Positions 11,670 to 19,150 of a DNA stretch of 64,000 nucleotides are shown one piece after another; the first letter of the stretch is position 1, and every line of letters begins with the position of its first letter. Under the pieces are notes generated by a model that was given only the letters and a program-made list of their open reading frames with translations, made no database searches and was not told the origin of the DNA. Location: the NCBI RefSeq assembly GCF_030698125.1, contig NZ_JAUYNV010000047.1, positions 1 through 64,000 on the forward strand. The letters run 5' to 3'. Position numbers and translations under genes: made by a program. The stretch comes from Methyloversatilis sp. Lineage in GTDB: Bacteria > Pseudomonadota > Gammaproteobacteria > Burkholderiales > Rhodocyclaceae.

Positions 11670-11767
11670 CCGCAGCGCATCGCTGCGGGTGCGTCAGCGC
11701 ACAGACCATCCGGCGCAGGCCGCGCAGGCTGCCGCGAACGAGTGCTGCCGGGAAGCCTTGCCCGGCA
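11670..11767 (+). other. Two stem-loops in the ackA-tal gap
   Basis: The 132-base gap between ackA and tal holds two perfect hairpins: CCGCAGCG-CAT-CGCTGCGG (11670-11688) and TGCCGGG...CCCGGCA (11746-11767). Neither has a T-run. They could be processing or attenuation points that set ackA and tal expression apart; function is inferred only from structure. Confidence 0.45.
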
Positions 11768-11793
11768 GGCCGAAGTGATCCACGGGAGCCTGC

Positions 11794-12885
11794 ATGACGC
11801 CTATACAGCACGTGCGCGACGCCGGCCAGAGTCTCTGGCTGGACAGCATCAGCCGCAGCCTGATCGATGACGGTCGGCTGGCGCGCTATATCGACCAGTA
11901 CGCCATCACCGGACTGACGTCGAATCCGGCCATTTTCGACGCCGCACTGGGTGAGGGCGGTGCCTACGACGAAGACATCCGCGTCGCTACGCGCGACGGC
12001 CTGTCGGGCGAAGCGTTGTTTGCCGGACTGGCGCTGGCCGACCTCAGGCGTGCCGCCGCGCTGCTGCGTCCCAGCTTCGACGCCAGCAGTCATGCCGACG
12101 GCTGGGTGTCGATGGAGGTGTCGCCGCTGCTCGCTGCCGACAGTGCTGCAACCGTCGCCGCAGCGCGGCAGATCCATGCCGACGCGGCATGCGCCAATCT
12201 GCTGGTGAAGATTCCGGGTACGCCGGACGGCTTGCCGGCGATCGAACAGACCGTGTTCGCCGGCATTCCGGTCAATGTGACGCTGCTGTTTTCGCGCGAG
12301 CAGTATCTGGCCGCCAACGACGCCTGCCTGCGCGGCATCGAGCGGCGCATTGCGGCCGGGCTCGACCCGAAGGTCGCGACCGTGGCGTCGCTGTTCGTGA
12401 GCCGGTGGGACGTGGCGGCCAACAGCGTGATTTCGGTGTCGCTGCAGAACCGGCTGGGCATTGCCGTCGCCCGTCAGGTTTGGCGCAGCAAGGTCGAAAC
12501 ACAGGCGTCGCCGCGCTGGCAGGCGGTGCTGGCGAGCGGTGCCATGCCCCAGCGCCTGCTGTGGGCCAGCACCGGCAGCAAGGATCCTGCCGTGTCCGAC
12601 ACCCTTTATGTCGATGCGCTGATCGCACCCGGCAGCATCAACACCTTGCCCGAAGCCACCTTGCTGGCATTCGCCGACCACGGCCGGCCGCAACCCGACA
12701 TGCCGGACGACGGCGGCGATTGCGACGCGGTGATCGCGCGCATCGATGCTGCAGGCGTGAAGGTTGCGCTGCTGGCCGACCGGCTGCAGCGCGATGGCGT
12801 GGGGGCGTTCGCCAAGGCGTGGCGGCAATTGCTCAAGCGCATCGAAAGCCGCACCGGCGTCGCACCCCGGGTGGCCGTATCGTGA
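11794..12885 (+). CDS. tal: Transaldolase
   Basis: Transfers a dihydroxyacetone unit between fructose 6-phosphate/sedoheptulose 7-phosphate and aldose phosphates in the pentose phosphate pathway. The 363-residue protein matches the longer bacterial transaldolase type. It shows [13 protein letters not shown] near the N-terminus, [11 protein letters not shown], and [12 protein letters not shown] with the Schiff-base Lys. A later ASTGSKDP segment also fits. The ATG at 11794 has GGGAG upstream. The stop overlaps the phosphoketolase GTG start by four bases, so the two are translationally coupled. Transaldolase would regenerate sugar phosphates for the phosphoketolase. Confidence 0.94.
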   Translation: MTPIQHVRDAGQSLWLDSISRSLIDDGRLARYIDQYAITGLTSNPAIFDAALGEGGAYDEDIRVATRDGLSGEALFAGLALADLRRAAALLRPSFDASSHADGWVSMEVSPLLAADSAATVAAARQIHADAACANLLVKIPGTPDGLPAIEQTVFAGIPVNVTLLFSREQYLAANDACLRGIERRIAAGLDPKVATVASLFVSRWDVAANSVISVSLQNRLGIAVARQVWRSKVETQASPRWQAVLASGAMPQRLLWASTGSKDPAVSDTLYVDALIAPGSINTLPEATLLAFADHGRPQPDMPDDGGDCDAVIARIDAAGVKVALLADRLQRDGVGAFAKAWRQLLKRIESRTGVAPRVAVS

Positions 12886-15302
12886 CCGCCTCGCTGCTGG
12901 AACGCGCGCCGCGCGACGCCTTGCTCGCTCGCATGCATGCGTGGTGGCGCGCCGCCAACTACCTGTCGGTGGGGCAGATCTATCTGCGCGCCAATCCGCT
13001 GCTCGAAACGCCTCTCACGCGCGAACACATCAAGCCGCGCCTGCTCGGCCACTGGGGCACCACACCCGGTCTCAATTTCCTTTACGTACATCTGAACCGG
13101 CTGATCAAGGAGAACGACCTCGACCTGATCAACATCATCGGTCCGGGGCACGGCGGGCCGGCGCTGGTTGCGTCGACCTATATGGAAGGCTCGTACAGCG
13201 AAACCTATCCGGCGATCACGCAGGACCGCGCGGGCATGCAGGCGCTGTTCCGCCAGTTTTCCTGGCCGGGCGGCATTCCGAGCCACGTCGCACCGGAAAC
13301 GCCCGGTTCGATCCACGAGGGCGGCGAGCTGGGTTACTCGCTGGCGCACGCCTATGGCGCAGCCTTCGACAACCCGGGGCTGATCGTCGCCTGCGTCATC
13401 GGCGATGGCGAGGCGGAAACCGGCGCGCTGGCCGCGAGCTGGCACTCCAACAAATTCCTGAATCCGGCGCGCGACGGGGCAGTGCTGCCCATCCTGCACC
13501 TGAATGGCTACAAGATCGCCAATCCGGCGGTACTGGCGCGCATCGGGCGCGATGAACTGGCCGACCTGTTGCGCGGCTACGGTTACGCGCCGCATTTCGT
13601 GTCGGGCGATGATCCGATGACGATGCACCGTGAGCTGGCCGACACGCTGGACGCCATGCTGGCGGACATCCGCGCCATCCAGACCGCCGCGCGGGCAGGC
13701 GATGCGCCGGTGCCGCCGCCGCGCCCGTGCTGGCCGATGCTGGTATTCGAGTCGCCCAAGGGCTGGACCGGCCCGGCCGAGGTTGACGGCCTGCCGTCCG
13801 AAGGCACCTGGCGAGCGCATCAGGTGCCGATCACCGATTTCAGCAAGCCGGAACACGTTCGCCAGCTGGAAGACTGGCTGCTCAGCTACCGGCCGGAAGA
13901 GCTGTTCGATCACGCCGGCGCGCTGTATCGCGAGATTGCGAGCCTCGCGCCGTCGGGCTCGCGTCGCATGGGTGCCAACCCGCACGCCAACGGCGGCCTG
14001 CTGCGGGTGCCGCTGCGCATGCCGCCCTGGCGCGACTTCGCCGTGGCACTGGCTGCGCCCGGCGCGGTCCAGGCCAGCGCGACCAGCGTGCTGGGCAGCT
14101 TTCTCGCCGAGGTGATGACCACGAATCTGTCGGCGCGCAATTTCCGCGTGTTCGGGCCGGATGAAACCGCGTCGAACCGCCTGGGCGCGGTGATCGACGT
14201 GACCGGCAAGGCCTGGATGGCCGAGCGCGAGGCGGTCGATATCGACCTGTCGGCCGATGGCCGGGTGATGGACGTGCTGAGCGAACACCTGTGCGAAGGC
14301 TGGCTGGAAGGCTATCTGCTGACCGGCCGCCACGGCCTTTTCTCGTGCTACGAAGCGTTCATCCACATCATCGATTCGATGTTCAACCAGCACGCCAAGT
14401 GGCTCAAGGTGTGCAACGACATCCCGTGGCGTGCGCCGATCGCGTCCCTCAACTATCTGCTGACCTCGCACGTCTGGCGGCAGGACCACAACGGCTTTTC
14501 GCATCAGGACCCGGGCTTCATCGATCACGTCGCCAACAAGAACCCGGACGTCGTGCGCATCTACCTCGCGCCCGACGCCAACTGCCTGCTGTCGATCGCC
14601 GATCACTGCCTGCGCAGCCGCAACCAGGTCAATCTGATGATTGCCGGCAAGCAGCCGGAATGGCAGTGGCTGGACGCCGAAGCCGCCGCGCTGCACTGCG
14701 CGGTCGGCGCCGGGATCTGGCACTGGGCGGGCACCGGGCACGACGACGAGGCGCTCGAACCCGATGTGGTGATGGCCTGCGCCGGCGACGTGCCGACGCT
14801 GGAAACGCTGGCCGCCGTGATGCTGCTGCGCGAGTACGTGCCCGACATCCGCATCCGCGTCGTCAATGTGGTCGATCTGATGGCGCTGCAGCCGGCGTCC
14901 GAACACCCGCACGGCCTGAGCGATACGGCTTTCGACGCGCTATTCACGTGCGACGCGCCCATCGTGTTCGCCTTCCACGGCTACCCGTGGCTGATCCATC
15001 GCCTGACCTACCGGCGAACCAATCACGACAAGCTGCACGTGCGCGGCTACAAGGAAGAGGGCACGACCACAACGCCGTTCGACATGGTGGTGCTGAACCA
15101 CATGGACCGATATCAGCTCGCGCTCGACGCGATCTGCCGCATTCCGCGGCTGGCCGATCAGGTGGATGAGGCCAGGGCAAGGCATCGCGCCAGCATTGCC
15201 GCCCACAAGGCATGGATCGCCGAATACGGCGAAGACCTGCCGGACATCCGCAACTGGCGCTGGCTGGCCGCGCCGCCCGATGTTCCGCTCAGGTTGCCTT
15301 GA
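12882..15302 (+). CDS. xfp: Xylulose-5-phosphate/fructose-6-phosphate phosphoketolase
   Basis: A thiamine-diphosphate enzyme that splits xylulose 5-phosphate or fructose 6-phosphate with phosphate to acetyl-phosphate plus glyceraldehyde 3-phosphate or erythrose 4-phosphate. 806 residues. Family marks: [19 protein letters not shown] near the N-terminus, [18 protein letters not shown] for ThDP/Mg binding, and a C-terminal domain with [18 protein letters not shown] chose the GTG at 12882 because it overlaps the tal stop (GTGA) and begins [13 protein letters not shown]; the frame is open further 5' only inside tal. Its 3' end overlaps the convergent Crp/Fnr gene by 14 bases. Confidence 0.96.
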   Translation: MTASLLERAPRDALLARMHAWWRAANYLSVGQIYLRANPLLETPLTREHIKPRLLGHWGTTPGLNFLYVHLNRLIKENDLDLINIIGPGHGGPALVASTYMEGSYSETYPAITQDRAGMQALFRQFSWPGGIPSHVAPETPGSIHEGGELGYSLAHAYGAAFDNPGLIVACVIGDGEAETGALAASWHSNKFLNPARDGAVLPILHLNGYKIANPAVLARIGRDELADLLRGYGYAPHFVSGDDPMTMHRELADTLDAMLADIRAIQTAARAGDAPVPPPRPCWPMLVFESPKGWTGPAEVDGLPSEGTWRAHQVPITDFSKPEHVRQLEDWLLSYRPEELFDHAGALYREIASLAPSGSRRMGANPHANGGLLRVPLRMPPWRDFAVALAAPGAVQASATSVLGSFLAEVMTTNLSARNFRVFGPDETASNRLGAVIDVTGKAWMAEREAVDIDLSADGRVMDVLSEHLCEGWLEGYLLTGRHGLFSCYEAFIHIIDSMFNQHAKWLKVCNDIPWRAPIASLNYLLTSHVWRQDHNGFSHQDPGFIDHVANKNPDVVRIYLAPDANCLLSIADHCLRSRNQVNLMIAGKQPEWQWLDAEAAALHCAVGAGIWHWAGTGHDDEALEPDVVMACAGDVPTLETLAAVMLLREYVPDIRIRVVNVVDLMALQPASEHPHGLSDTAFDALFTCDAPIVFAFHGYPWLIHRLTYRRTNHDKLHVRGYKEEGTTTTPFDMVVLNHMDRYQLALDAICRIPRLADQVDEARARHRASIAAHKAWIAEYGEDLPDIRNWRWLAAPPDVPLRLP

Positions 15303-16017
15303 GGGCCGGCAGCAGCCGGTCGTACTCGGCTTTCACGACGGCGTAGCACTCGCAGGTACGCTTTTCCAGCCCGGCGCGGTCGAGCACCGTGATGTGACCG
15401 CGCCGGTAGCTGATCAGGCCGCACTCCTGCAGCCGGCCGGCGGCTTCGGTCACACCTTCGCGGCGCACGCCGAGCATGTTGGCGATCAGTTCCTGCGTCA
15501 TGACCAGCTCGTTGGTCGGCAGCCGGTCGAGGCTCAGCAGCAGCCAGCGACACAGTTGCTGGTCGAGCGTGTGATGGCGGTTGCACACGGCGGTCTGCGC
15601 CATCTGCGTGATCAGTGCCTGCGTGTAGCGCAGCAGCAGGTGCAGCACCGGTCCGGCGCGGTTGAACTCCACCATCATCAGGTTGGACTTCAATCGATAG
15701 CCTTCGCCGGCGCTCTGCACCACAGCACGGCTGGTGGTCGATTCGCCGCCCATGAACAGCGACACGCCGACCAGGCCTTCATTGCCGACGACGGCAATTT
15801 CGGCCGATGCACCATCTTCCATCACGTAGAGCAGCGACACGATGGCCGTGACCGGAAAGTACACATGGCTGAGTCGGGTACCCGACTCATACAGCACCTT
15901 GCCCAGCGGCATGTCCACCGGTTCCAGGTTCGGAAGCCAGCGTTCCCACTCGGCATCGGGCAGCGCGGCGAGCAGTTCGTTGGTGCGGGCGAAAACAGCA
16001 GGAGGTTTCATGAGCAT
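15289..16017 (-). CDS. Crp/Fnr family transcriptional regulator
   Basis: A 242-residue regulator with an N-terminal cyclic-nucleotide-binding beta-barrel (about residues 20-145) and a C-terminal winged HTH (about 150-225; [19 protein letters not shown]). There is no cysteine cluster typical of Fnr at the N-terminus, so an iron-sulfur oxygen sensor is unlikely. The effector is unknown. The start at 16017 gives MLMKPPAVF; the ATG two codons later is equally possible. It is tail-to-tail with the xfp operon and overlaps it by 14 bases, which makes it a candidate local regulator of that operon. Confidence 0.9.
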   Translation of the reverse strand: MLMKPPAVFARTNELLAALPDAEWERWLPNLEPVDMPLGKVLYESGTRLSHVYFPVTAIVSLLYVMEDGASAEIAVVGNEGLVGVSLFMGGESTTSRAVVQSAGEGYRLKSNLMMVEFNRAGPVLHLLLRYTQALITQMAQTAVCNRHHTLDQQLCRWLLLSLDRLPTNELVMTQELIANMLGVRREGVTEAAGRLQECGLISYRRGHITVLDRAGLEKRTCECYAVVKAEYDRLLPALKAT

Positions 16018-16042
16018 CTTCAGCGGAGTCCTGTGTGGGCCC

Positions 16043-16059
16043 TGATCGCGTATCGATCA
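16043..16059. promoter_or_regulatory. Palindrome upstream of the Crp/Fnr gene
   Basis: The perfect inverted repeat TGATCG-CGTAT-CGATCA lies 26 bases before the regulator's start codon. Its half-site resembles the TTGAT half of Fnr-type boxes, but the spacing is longer than the usual TTGAT-N4-ATCAA. It could be an autoregulatory operator. This is suggested only by symmetry and position. Confidence 0.35.
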
Positions 16060-16302
16060 AGGCCATCCAAGGTAGGGCAGGGGCCTCTTCAACCAGGGTT
16101 ACGCCGATGAATCGAAGGGCGCTGCAACCTTCAACAACGTGTGGTCGAGGCGCCGAAGTGCGTGAGAAGTATAGACACATCTCATGCCCGCCGCCCGCCG
16201 GGTGCGACACCGTACAGACCCTGCCAGGCCACGTGGTCATGATGCAACGCATTGCTACTGACCCTGTTGCCCCGGCGCACGCCGCGGGGCGACCGACCTG
16301 AC

Positions 16303-16313
16303 GGAGGTGATCC
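16303..16313 (+). promoter_or_regulatory. Eleven-base perfect Shine-Dalgarno sequence
   Basis: GGAGGTGATCC is fully complementary to the 3' end of bacterial 16S rRNA. It sits 8 bases (counted from GGAGG) before the ATG at 16316. This decides the upstream start of the PRC-barrel reading frame over the GTG at 16307. Confidence 0.75.
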
Positions 16314-16315
16314 AG

Positions 16316-16672
16316 ATGCAGCCGAGTCAACTTGTTGCCCTGCATGCCGCTCAGCCGCGCGAAGCGGAGGTGCCGGATTTCGACCCCGACCTGCTTCGCA
16401 GGCACCGCATCAGGGTCCGCCGGCTGATCCGCCGCATCAAGGCGGGCTACGGCGACCCGAAAGACGAGCCCTGCACCGGGCTCGACCACGCAGCACAGCA
16501 GCACCAACCAGAGGAGATGACCATGAGCTACGAGGACAGGGACAAGCACGGCATGTACAAGGGCGAGGGCGCTGCGCCCGGGCCGCTGATGCGCCACGGC
16601 CCCGGGCCGGGCCTGATGGGGGCTGACACACTGATGGGCAACGACGTGTTCAACAAGGACGGCGAAGACTGA
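16316..16672 (+). pseudogene. PRC-barrel protein gene, 5' fragment (interrupted)
   Basis: This frame encodes 118 residues ending ...LMGNDVFNKDGED followed by a TGA that belongs to the inserted palindromic element. In intact family members a sequence of this kind (GPGLMGADTLMGNDV...) is followed directly by the LGDI-EIMLDM stretch of the PRC barrel, which here lies 267 bases downstream in the same frame. Two translation starts are possible: the ATG at 16316 behind a perfect Shine-Dalgarno, and the ATG at 16523 (MSYEDRDKHGMYKG) behind GAGGAG. The second matches the usual family N-terminus. The fragment alone would hold only the first PRC strands and is probably not functional. Confidence 0.75.
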
Positions 16673-16941
16673 GGGTCTTTTGAGACTGAATCGTGGTCCG
16701 CGCGTGAATCCTGTTGCGTTCAGATCAAGACGGGCCGACGCCGGCTGACTGGCCGTCAGATCAGGAGGTCCAACGCAGAGCTGGACGCAACAGGACTCGC
16801 GCCCTCCGGGTTTGCAGCGTGCACGCCACGGACTGCGTTGCGCTCCTTGTCGGGACGGCCAGTCCCGACTTCGTCGCACGCCTTGCCCGTGGCGTGCGCG
16901 CTGCAAACGCGGACCACGATTCAGTCTCAAAAGACCCTCAG
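16669..16941. mobile_element. Palindromic non-coding element with 34-base terminal inverted repeats
   Basis: The ends 16669-16702 and 16908-16941 are perfect 34-base inverted repeats (outer motif CTGAGGGTCTTTTGAGACTG). Inside are nested pairs: 16709-16719 with 16785-16795 (TCCTGTTGCGT), 16810-16831 with 16887-16908 (21 of 22 matching), and 16849-16856 with 16862-16869 (GTCGGGAC, five-base loop). The whole would fold as an outer stem closing two hairpin arms. It has no coding capacity, so it is MITE-like or a structured repeat family member. It sits precisely inside the PRC-barrel gene. No clear target duplication is visible. Confidence 0.85.
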
Positions 16942-17230
16942 CGACATCCAGGAAATCATGCTCGACATGCGCAGCGGCAAGGTCAGTTACGCCGTGATGT
17001 CGTTCGGCGGATTTCTCGGCATCGGCGACAAGCTTTTTGCCGTGCCGTGGAACGCGCTGACGCTCGATACCGAGAACAAGCGCTTCACGCTCGACGTCGC
17101 CAAGGAGCGTCTCGAAGGCGCGCCGGGCTTCAATCAGGACTGCTGGCCCGACATGGCCGACCAGTCGTGGGCGCGGCAGATACACGATTACTACGGCACC
17201 CGTTCGTATTCGGACGATTCGAAGCTCTGA
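16937..17230 (+). pseudogene. PRC-barrel protein gene, 3' fragment
   Basis: From LSDIQEIMLDMRSGKV through FGGFLGIGDKLFAVPW to HDYYGTRSYSDD this is the bulk of a PRC-barrel domain as found in small stress-linked betaproteobacterial proteins. It lacks its own conserved start, because the N-terminal strands lie beyond the inserted element at 16669-16941. The frame is the same as the 5' fragment. An internal ATG at 16958 (MLDMRSG) could give a 90-residue truncated product, but its upstream sequence is a poor ribosome site. Confidence 0.75.
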
Positions 17231-17249
17231 ACGCAGCAGACATTTGACT

Positions 17250-17294
17250 GAAGATGGGGCCGGGGCATGCATCGCATGGCCCGGCCCCATCTTC
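17250..17294. terminator. Bidirectional terminator-like hairpin
   Basis: GAAGATGGGGCCGGG and its exact complement form a 15-base-pair stem with a 15-base loop. It lies between the convergent PRC-barrel fragment and the ferritin-like gene, where a terminator serving both strands is expected. There is no long T-run on either side. Confidence 0.75.
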
Positions 17295-17326
17295 ATCAAG
17301 TTGTGCGGCGGCGGGGGCATCGGCCC

Positions 17327-17866
17327 TTACACCGCCACGCCCTGCAGCAGGTCGGCCAGTTCATCGGCGTGCTGCTCCTCCACGGCCAGTATCGATTCGA
17401 GCATGCGACGCGTGGTCGGGTCCTGTTCACCCAGATAGAGAATGAATTCGCGATAGCTGTCGATGGCGATGCGCTCGGCGACCAGGTTTTCACGAATCAT
17501 TTCGGCCAGGGTGCCGCCTTCGACGTATTCGGCGTGACTGCGCGCGGTCAGCGTATCGGGCGAGAAATCGGGCGAGCCGCCCAACTGCACGATGCGTGCG
17601 GCCAGTTCGTCCGCGTGCCCCTGTTCTTCTTCCGAATGCGTCAGGAACTCGCCGGCGACCGACTGCGAATGGATGCCGCTCGCCATGAAGTGATGGCGGC
17701 GATAACGCAGGACGCAAACGAGTTCAGTCGCCAGCGCTTCGTTCAACAGCCTGAGCACCTGCGCCCGGTCGGCGTCGTAGCCGGCGGTGACGGCGCCATC
17801 TTCGACATGTTTGCGTGCGCGCTCGCGCAGGACGGCAACCTCTGACAGCTGTGATTCGGTGTTCAT
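17327..17866 (-). CDS. Ferritin-like / bacterioferritin-domain protein
   Basis: A 179-residue four-helix ferritin-like protein. Di-iron ligands are recognisable: the helix-A Glu in NEALATELVCVLRY, EEEQGH in helix B, a Glu in helix C (ENLVAERIAIDSY) and EEQHADEL in helix D. It probably stores or oxidises iron or protects against oxidants in the cytoplasm. Family members with this sequence are often annotated bacterioferritin, but no haem-ligand Met is evident to me. I chose the ATG at 17866 (MNTESQLSEV) because GAGGA lies 8 bases upstream; the frame extends 5 codons further. Confidence 0.85.
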   Translation of the reverse strand: MNTESQLSEVAVLRERARKHVEDGAVTAGYDADRAQVLRLLNEALATELVCVLRYRRHHFMASGIHSQSVAGEFLTHSEEEQGHADELAARIVQLGGSPDFSPDTLTARSHAEYVEGGTLAEMIRENLVAERIAIDSYREFILYLGEQDPTTRRMLESILAVEEQHADELADLLQGVAV

Positions 17867-18207
17867 GGTGTTCCTCGGCAAAGGTGTCGAAAAAGCGGGC
17901 GGGTAGAGCCGGCAGGCGCGTAGAACCGGCTGATGGGTGAAACCGGCAGACCGGCCTCGCCTGGCGGGTGGCGACCGGACATCGGTCTACTCTGGTGCGA
18001 TGAAACACGCCGGTCCGTGCGGTGGAACACTTAGCGCGCACACTGCGGTCCACGTTCGCCACCGCACAGACAGTCCCGGCGGCTGAGAGCTCAATAGGCC
18101 TTGTGGCGGGATACCTCGGAAAAGTGAGCCTCGCACCCCGTTTCTTCCCTGGCTTCGCGCTGCAACCCGTCAGAGGCCGGGGGCATCGTCATCGAGGAGG
18201 ATTTGTC

Positions 18208-18372
18208 ATGCTGCATTACGCCGTCGTGTTCTTCGTCATCGCCCTGATTGCCGCGTTGTTCGGTTTCGGCGGCATTGCTGCCAGTGCCGCCGGCATCGCG
18301 AAAATCCTGTTCTTCATCTTCATCGTGCTTGCCGTCGCAAGTTTCGTGTTCGGTCTTGTCCGTCGTGGATGA
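18208..18372 (+). CDS. DUF1328 (YtjA-type) small membrane protein
   Basis: A 54-residue protein with two hydrophobic helices: [20 protein letters not shown], then [19 protein letters not shown]. This is the UPF0391/DUF1328 pattern, a small inner-membrane family often induced by stress, with no known biochemistry. The ATG at 18208 follows GAGGAGG, a strong ribosome site. It is the first of a row of same-strand genes leading to the glucan synthase. Confidence 0.88.
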   Translation: MLHYAVVFFVIALIAALFGFGGIAASAAGIAKILFFIFIVLAVASFVFGLVRRG

Positions 18373-18421
18373 GGCGTTTGCGGGCCGCTGGCCACCCCTG
18401 ATCAGAGAAAGCAGGCACACC

Positions 18422-18826
18422 ATGAATGATCGCAACAGGAATGACCGTCAGGAAGGCTTTGGCGCTGCCGCCGATACCTTTGCCGATGCGCTGGCGCATA
18501 CTGTCGGCGACGCGGTCCGTACTTCGAACCAGATCGCCCACCAGACGCTGGACCAACTGGCTGACCGCGTCGACAGCGCCCGGCTGCAGGCCGGGCCGGT
18601 GTTCGACCGGCTGGCGCACCGCGCCGACGAAATGAAGTACCGCGGTGCAGCGGCGGTGCGCGAGGGCTCGCAGCGATTGCGCTACCAGGCGGTACGGGCC
18701 ACCGACTCGACGCTGGGCTACGTACGCCACAAGCCGGTCCAGTCGCTGCTGTTCGCCGCTGCGCTGGGCGCAGCGGTGACGCTGCTGCTGTCGGTCGTCG
18801 GACGGGCCGGAAAGCCGCGCGACTGA
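18422..18826 (+). CDS. DUF883/ElaB-like membrane-anchored protein
   Basis: A 134-residue protein with a charged, helical N-terminal two thirds (MNDRNRNDRQEGFGAAADTF onward) and one C-terminal membrane helix (VQSLLFAAALGAAVTLLLSVV) followed by a basic tail. This is the layout of ElaB/YqjD/DUF883 proteins, which in enterobacteria bind ribosomes at the inner membrane in stationary phase. The resemblance is in architecture rather than a diagnostic motif. It lies 49 bases after the DUF1328 gene. Confidence 0.6.
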   Translation: MNDRNRNDRQEGFGAAADTFADALAHTVGDAVRTSNQIAHQTLDQLADRVDSARLQAGPVFDRLAHRADEMKYRGAAAVREGSQRLRYQAVRATDSTLGYVRHKPVQSLLFAAALGAAVTLLLSVVGRAGKPRD

Positions 18827-18920
18827 TCGGCCGGTTGCCCGGTCCGGCATCAGCGACCCCGCAGCCGTCCGTGCTGCGCCGGGTCGAACCTTCATATCGC
18901 TTCATGTCCTGGGAGATTCC

Positions 18921-19118
18921 ATGCCTGCCAATACCTTCCATTCCGTCAGCCCGGACCCGACCCGCCTGAATGATCACCTCAGCCAGTGCGTGGTGGCACT
19001 CGGACCGATGCATCGTGTGCGCTGCGCAGCCGAGGCGGTCGACGCCTTCCTGGCGCCGCGCTTTGTCAGCCTGCTGCTGGTGATGTCGACGCTGCTGCTC
19101 GCCGGCCTTTCGCTGTAA
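18921..19118 (+). CDS. Small protein with C-terminal membrane segment, unknown function
   Basis: A 65-residue open frame starting MPANTFHSVSPDPTRLNDHL and ending in a hydrophobic tail (FVSLLLVMSTLLLAGLSL), suggesting a tail-anchored inner-membrane peptide. GGGAG 6 bases before the ATG supports translation. I do not recognise a family. It ends 32 bases before the assigned glucan synthase start, so it may be co-expressed with that gene. Confidence 0.55.
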   Translation: MPANTFHSVSPDPTRLNDHLSQCVVALGPMHRVRCAAEAVDAFLAPRFVSLLLVMSTLLLAGLSL

Positions 19119-19150
19119 GAACGGCCCGGGGCTCCAACGACGATGTCTAC

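Noticed and set aside
10951-12828. 625-residue minus-strand open frame
   Set aside because: Antisense to ackA and tal; no conserved motif, while both sense genes are unmistakable.
12606-14912. 768-residue minus-strand open frame
   Set aside because: Antisense to xfp; composition typical of a GC-rich shadow frame.
16669-16941. tRNA-like or rRNA fragment
   Set aside because: It is multi-armed, but no T-loop, anticodon or rRNA sequence is recognisable; perfect 34-base ends point to a repeat element instead.
16669-16941. Insertion sequence with transposase
   Set aside because: Too short and without a coding frame for a transposase; at most a non-autonomous derivative.
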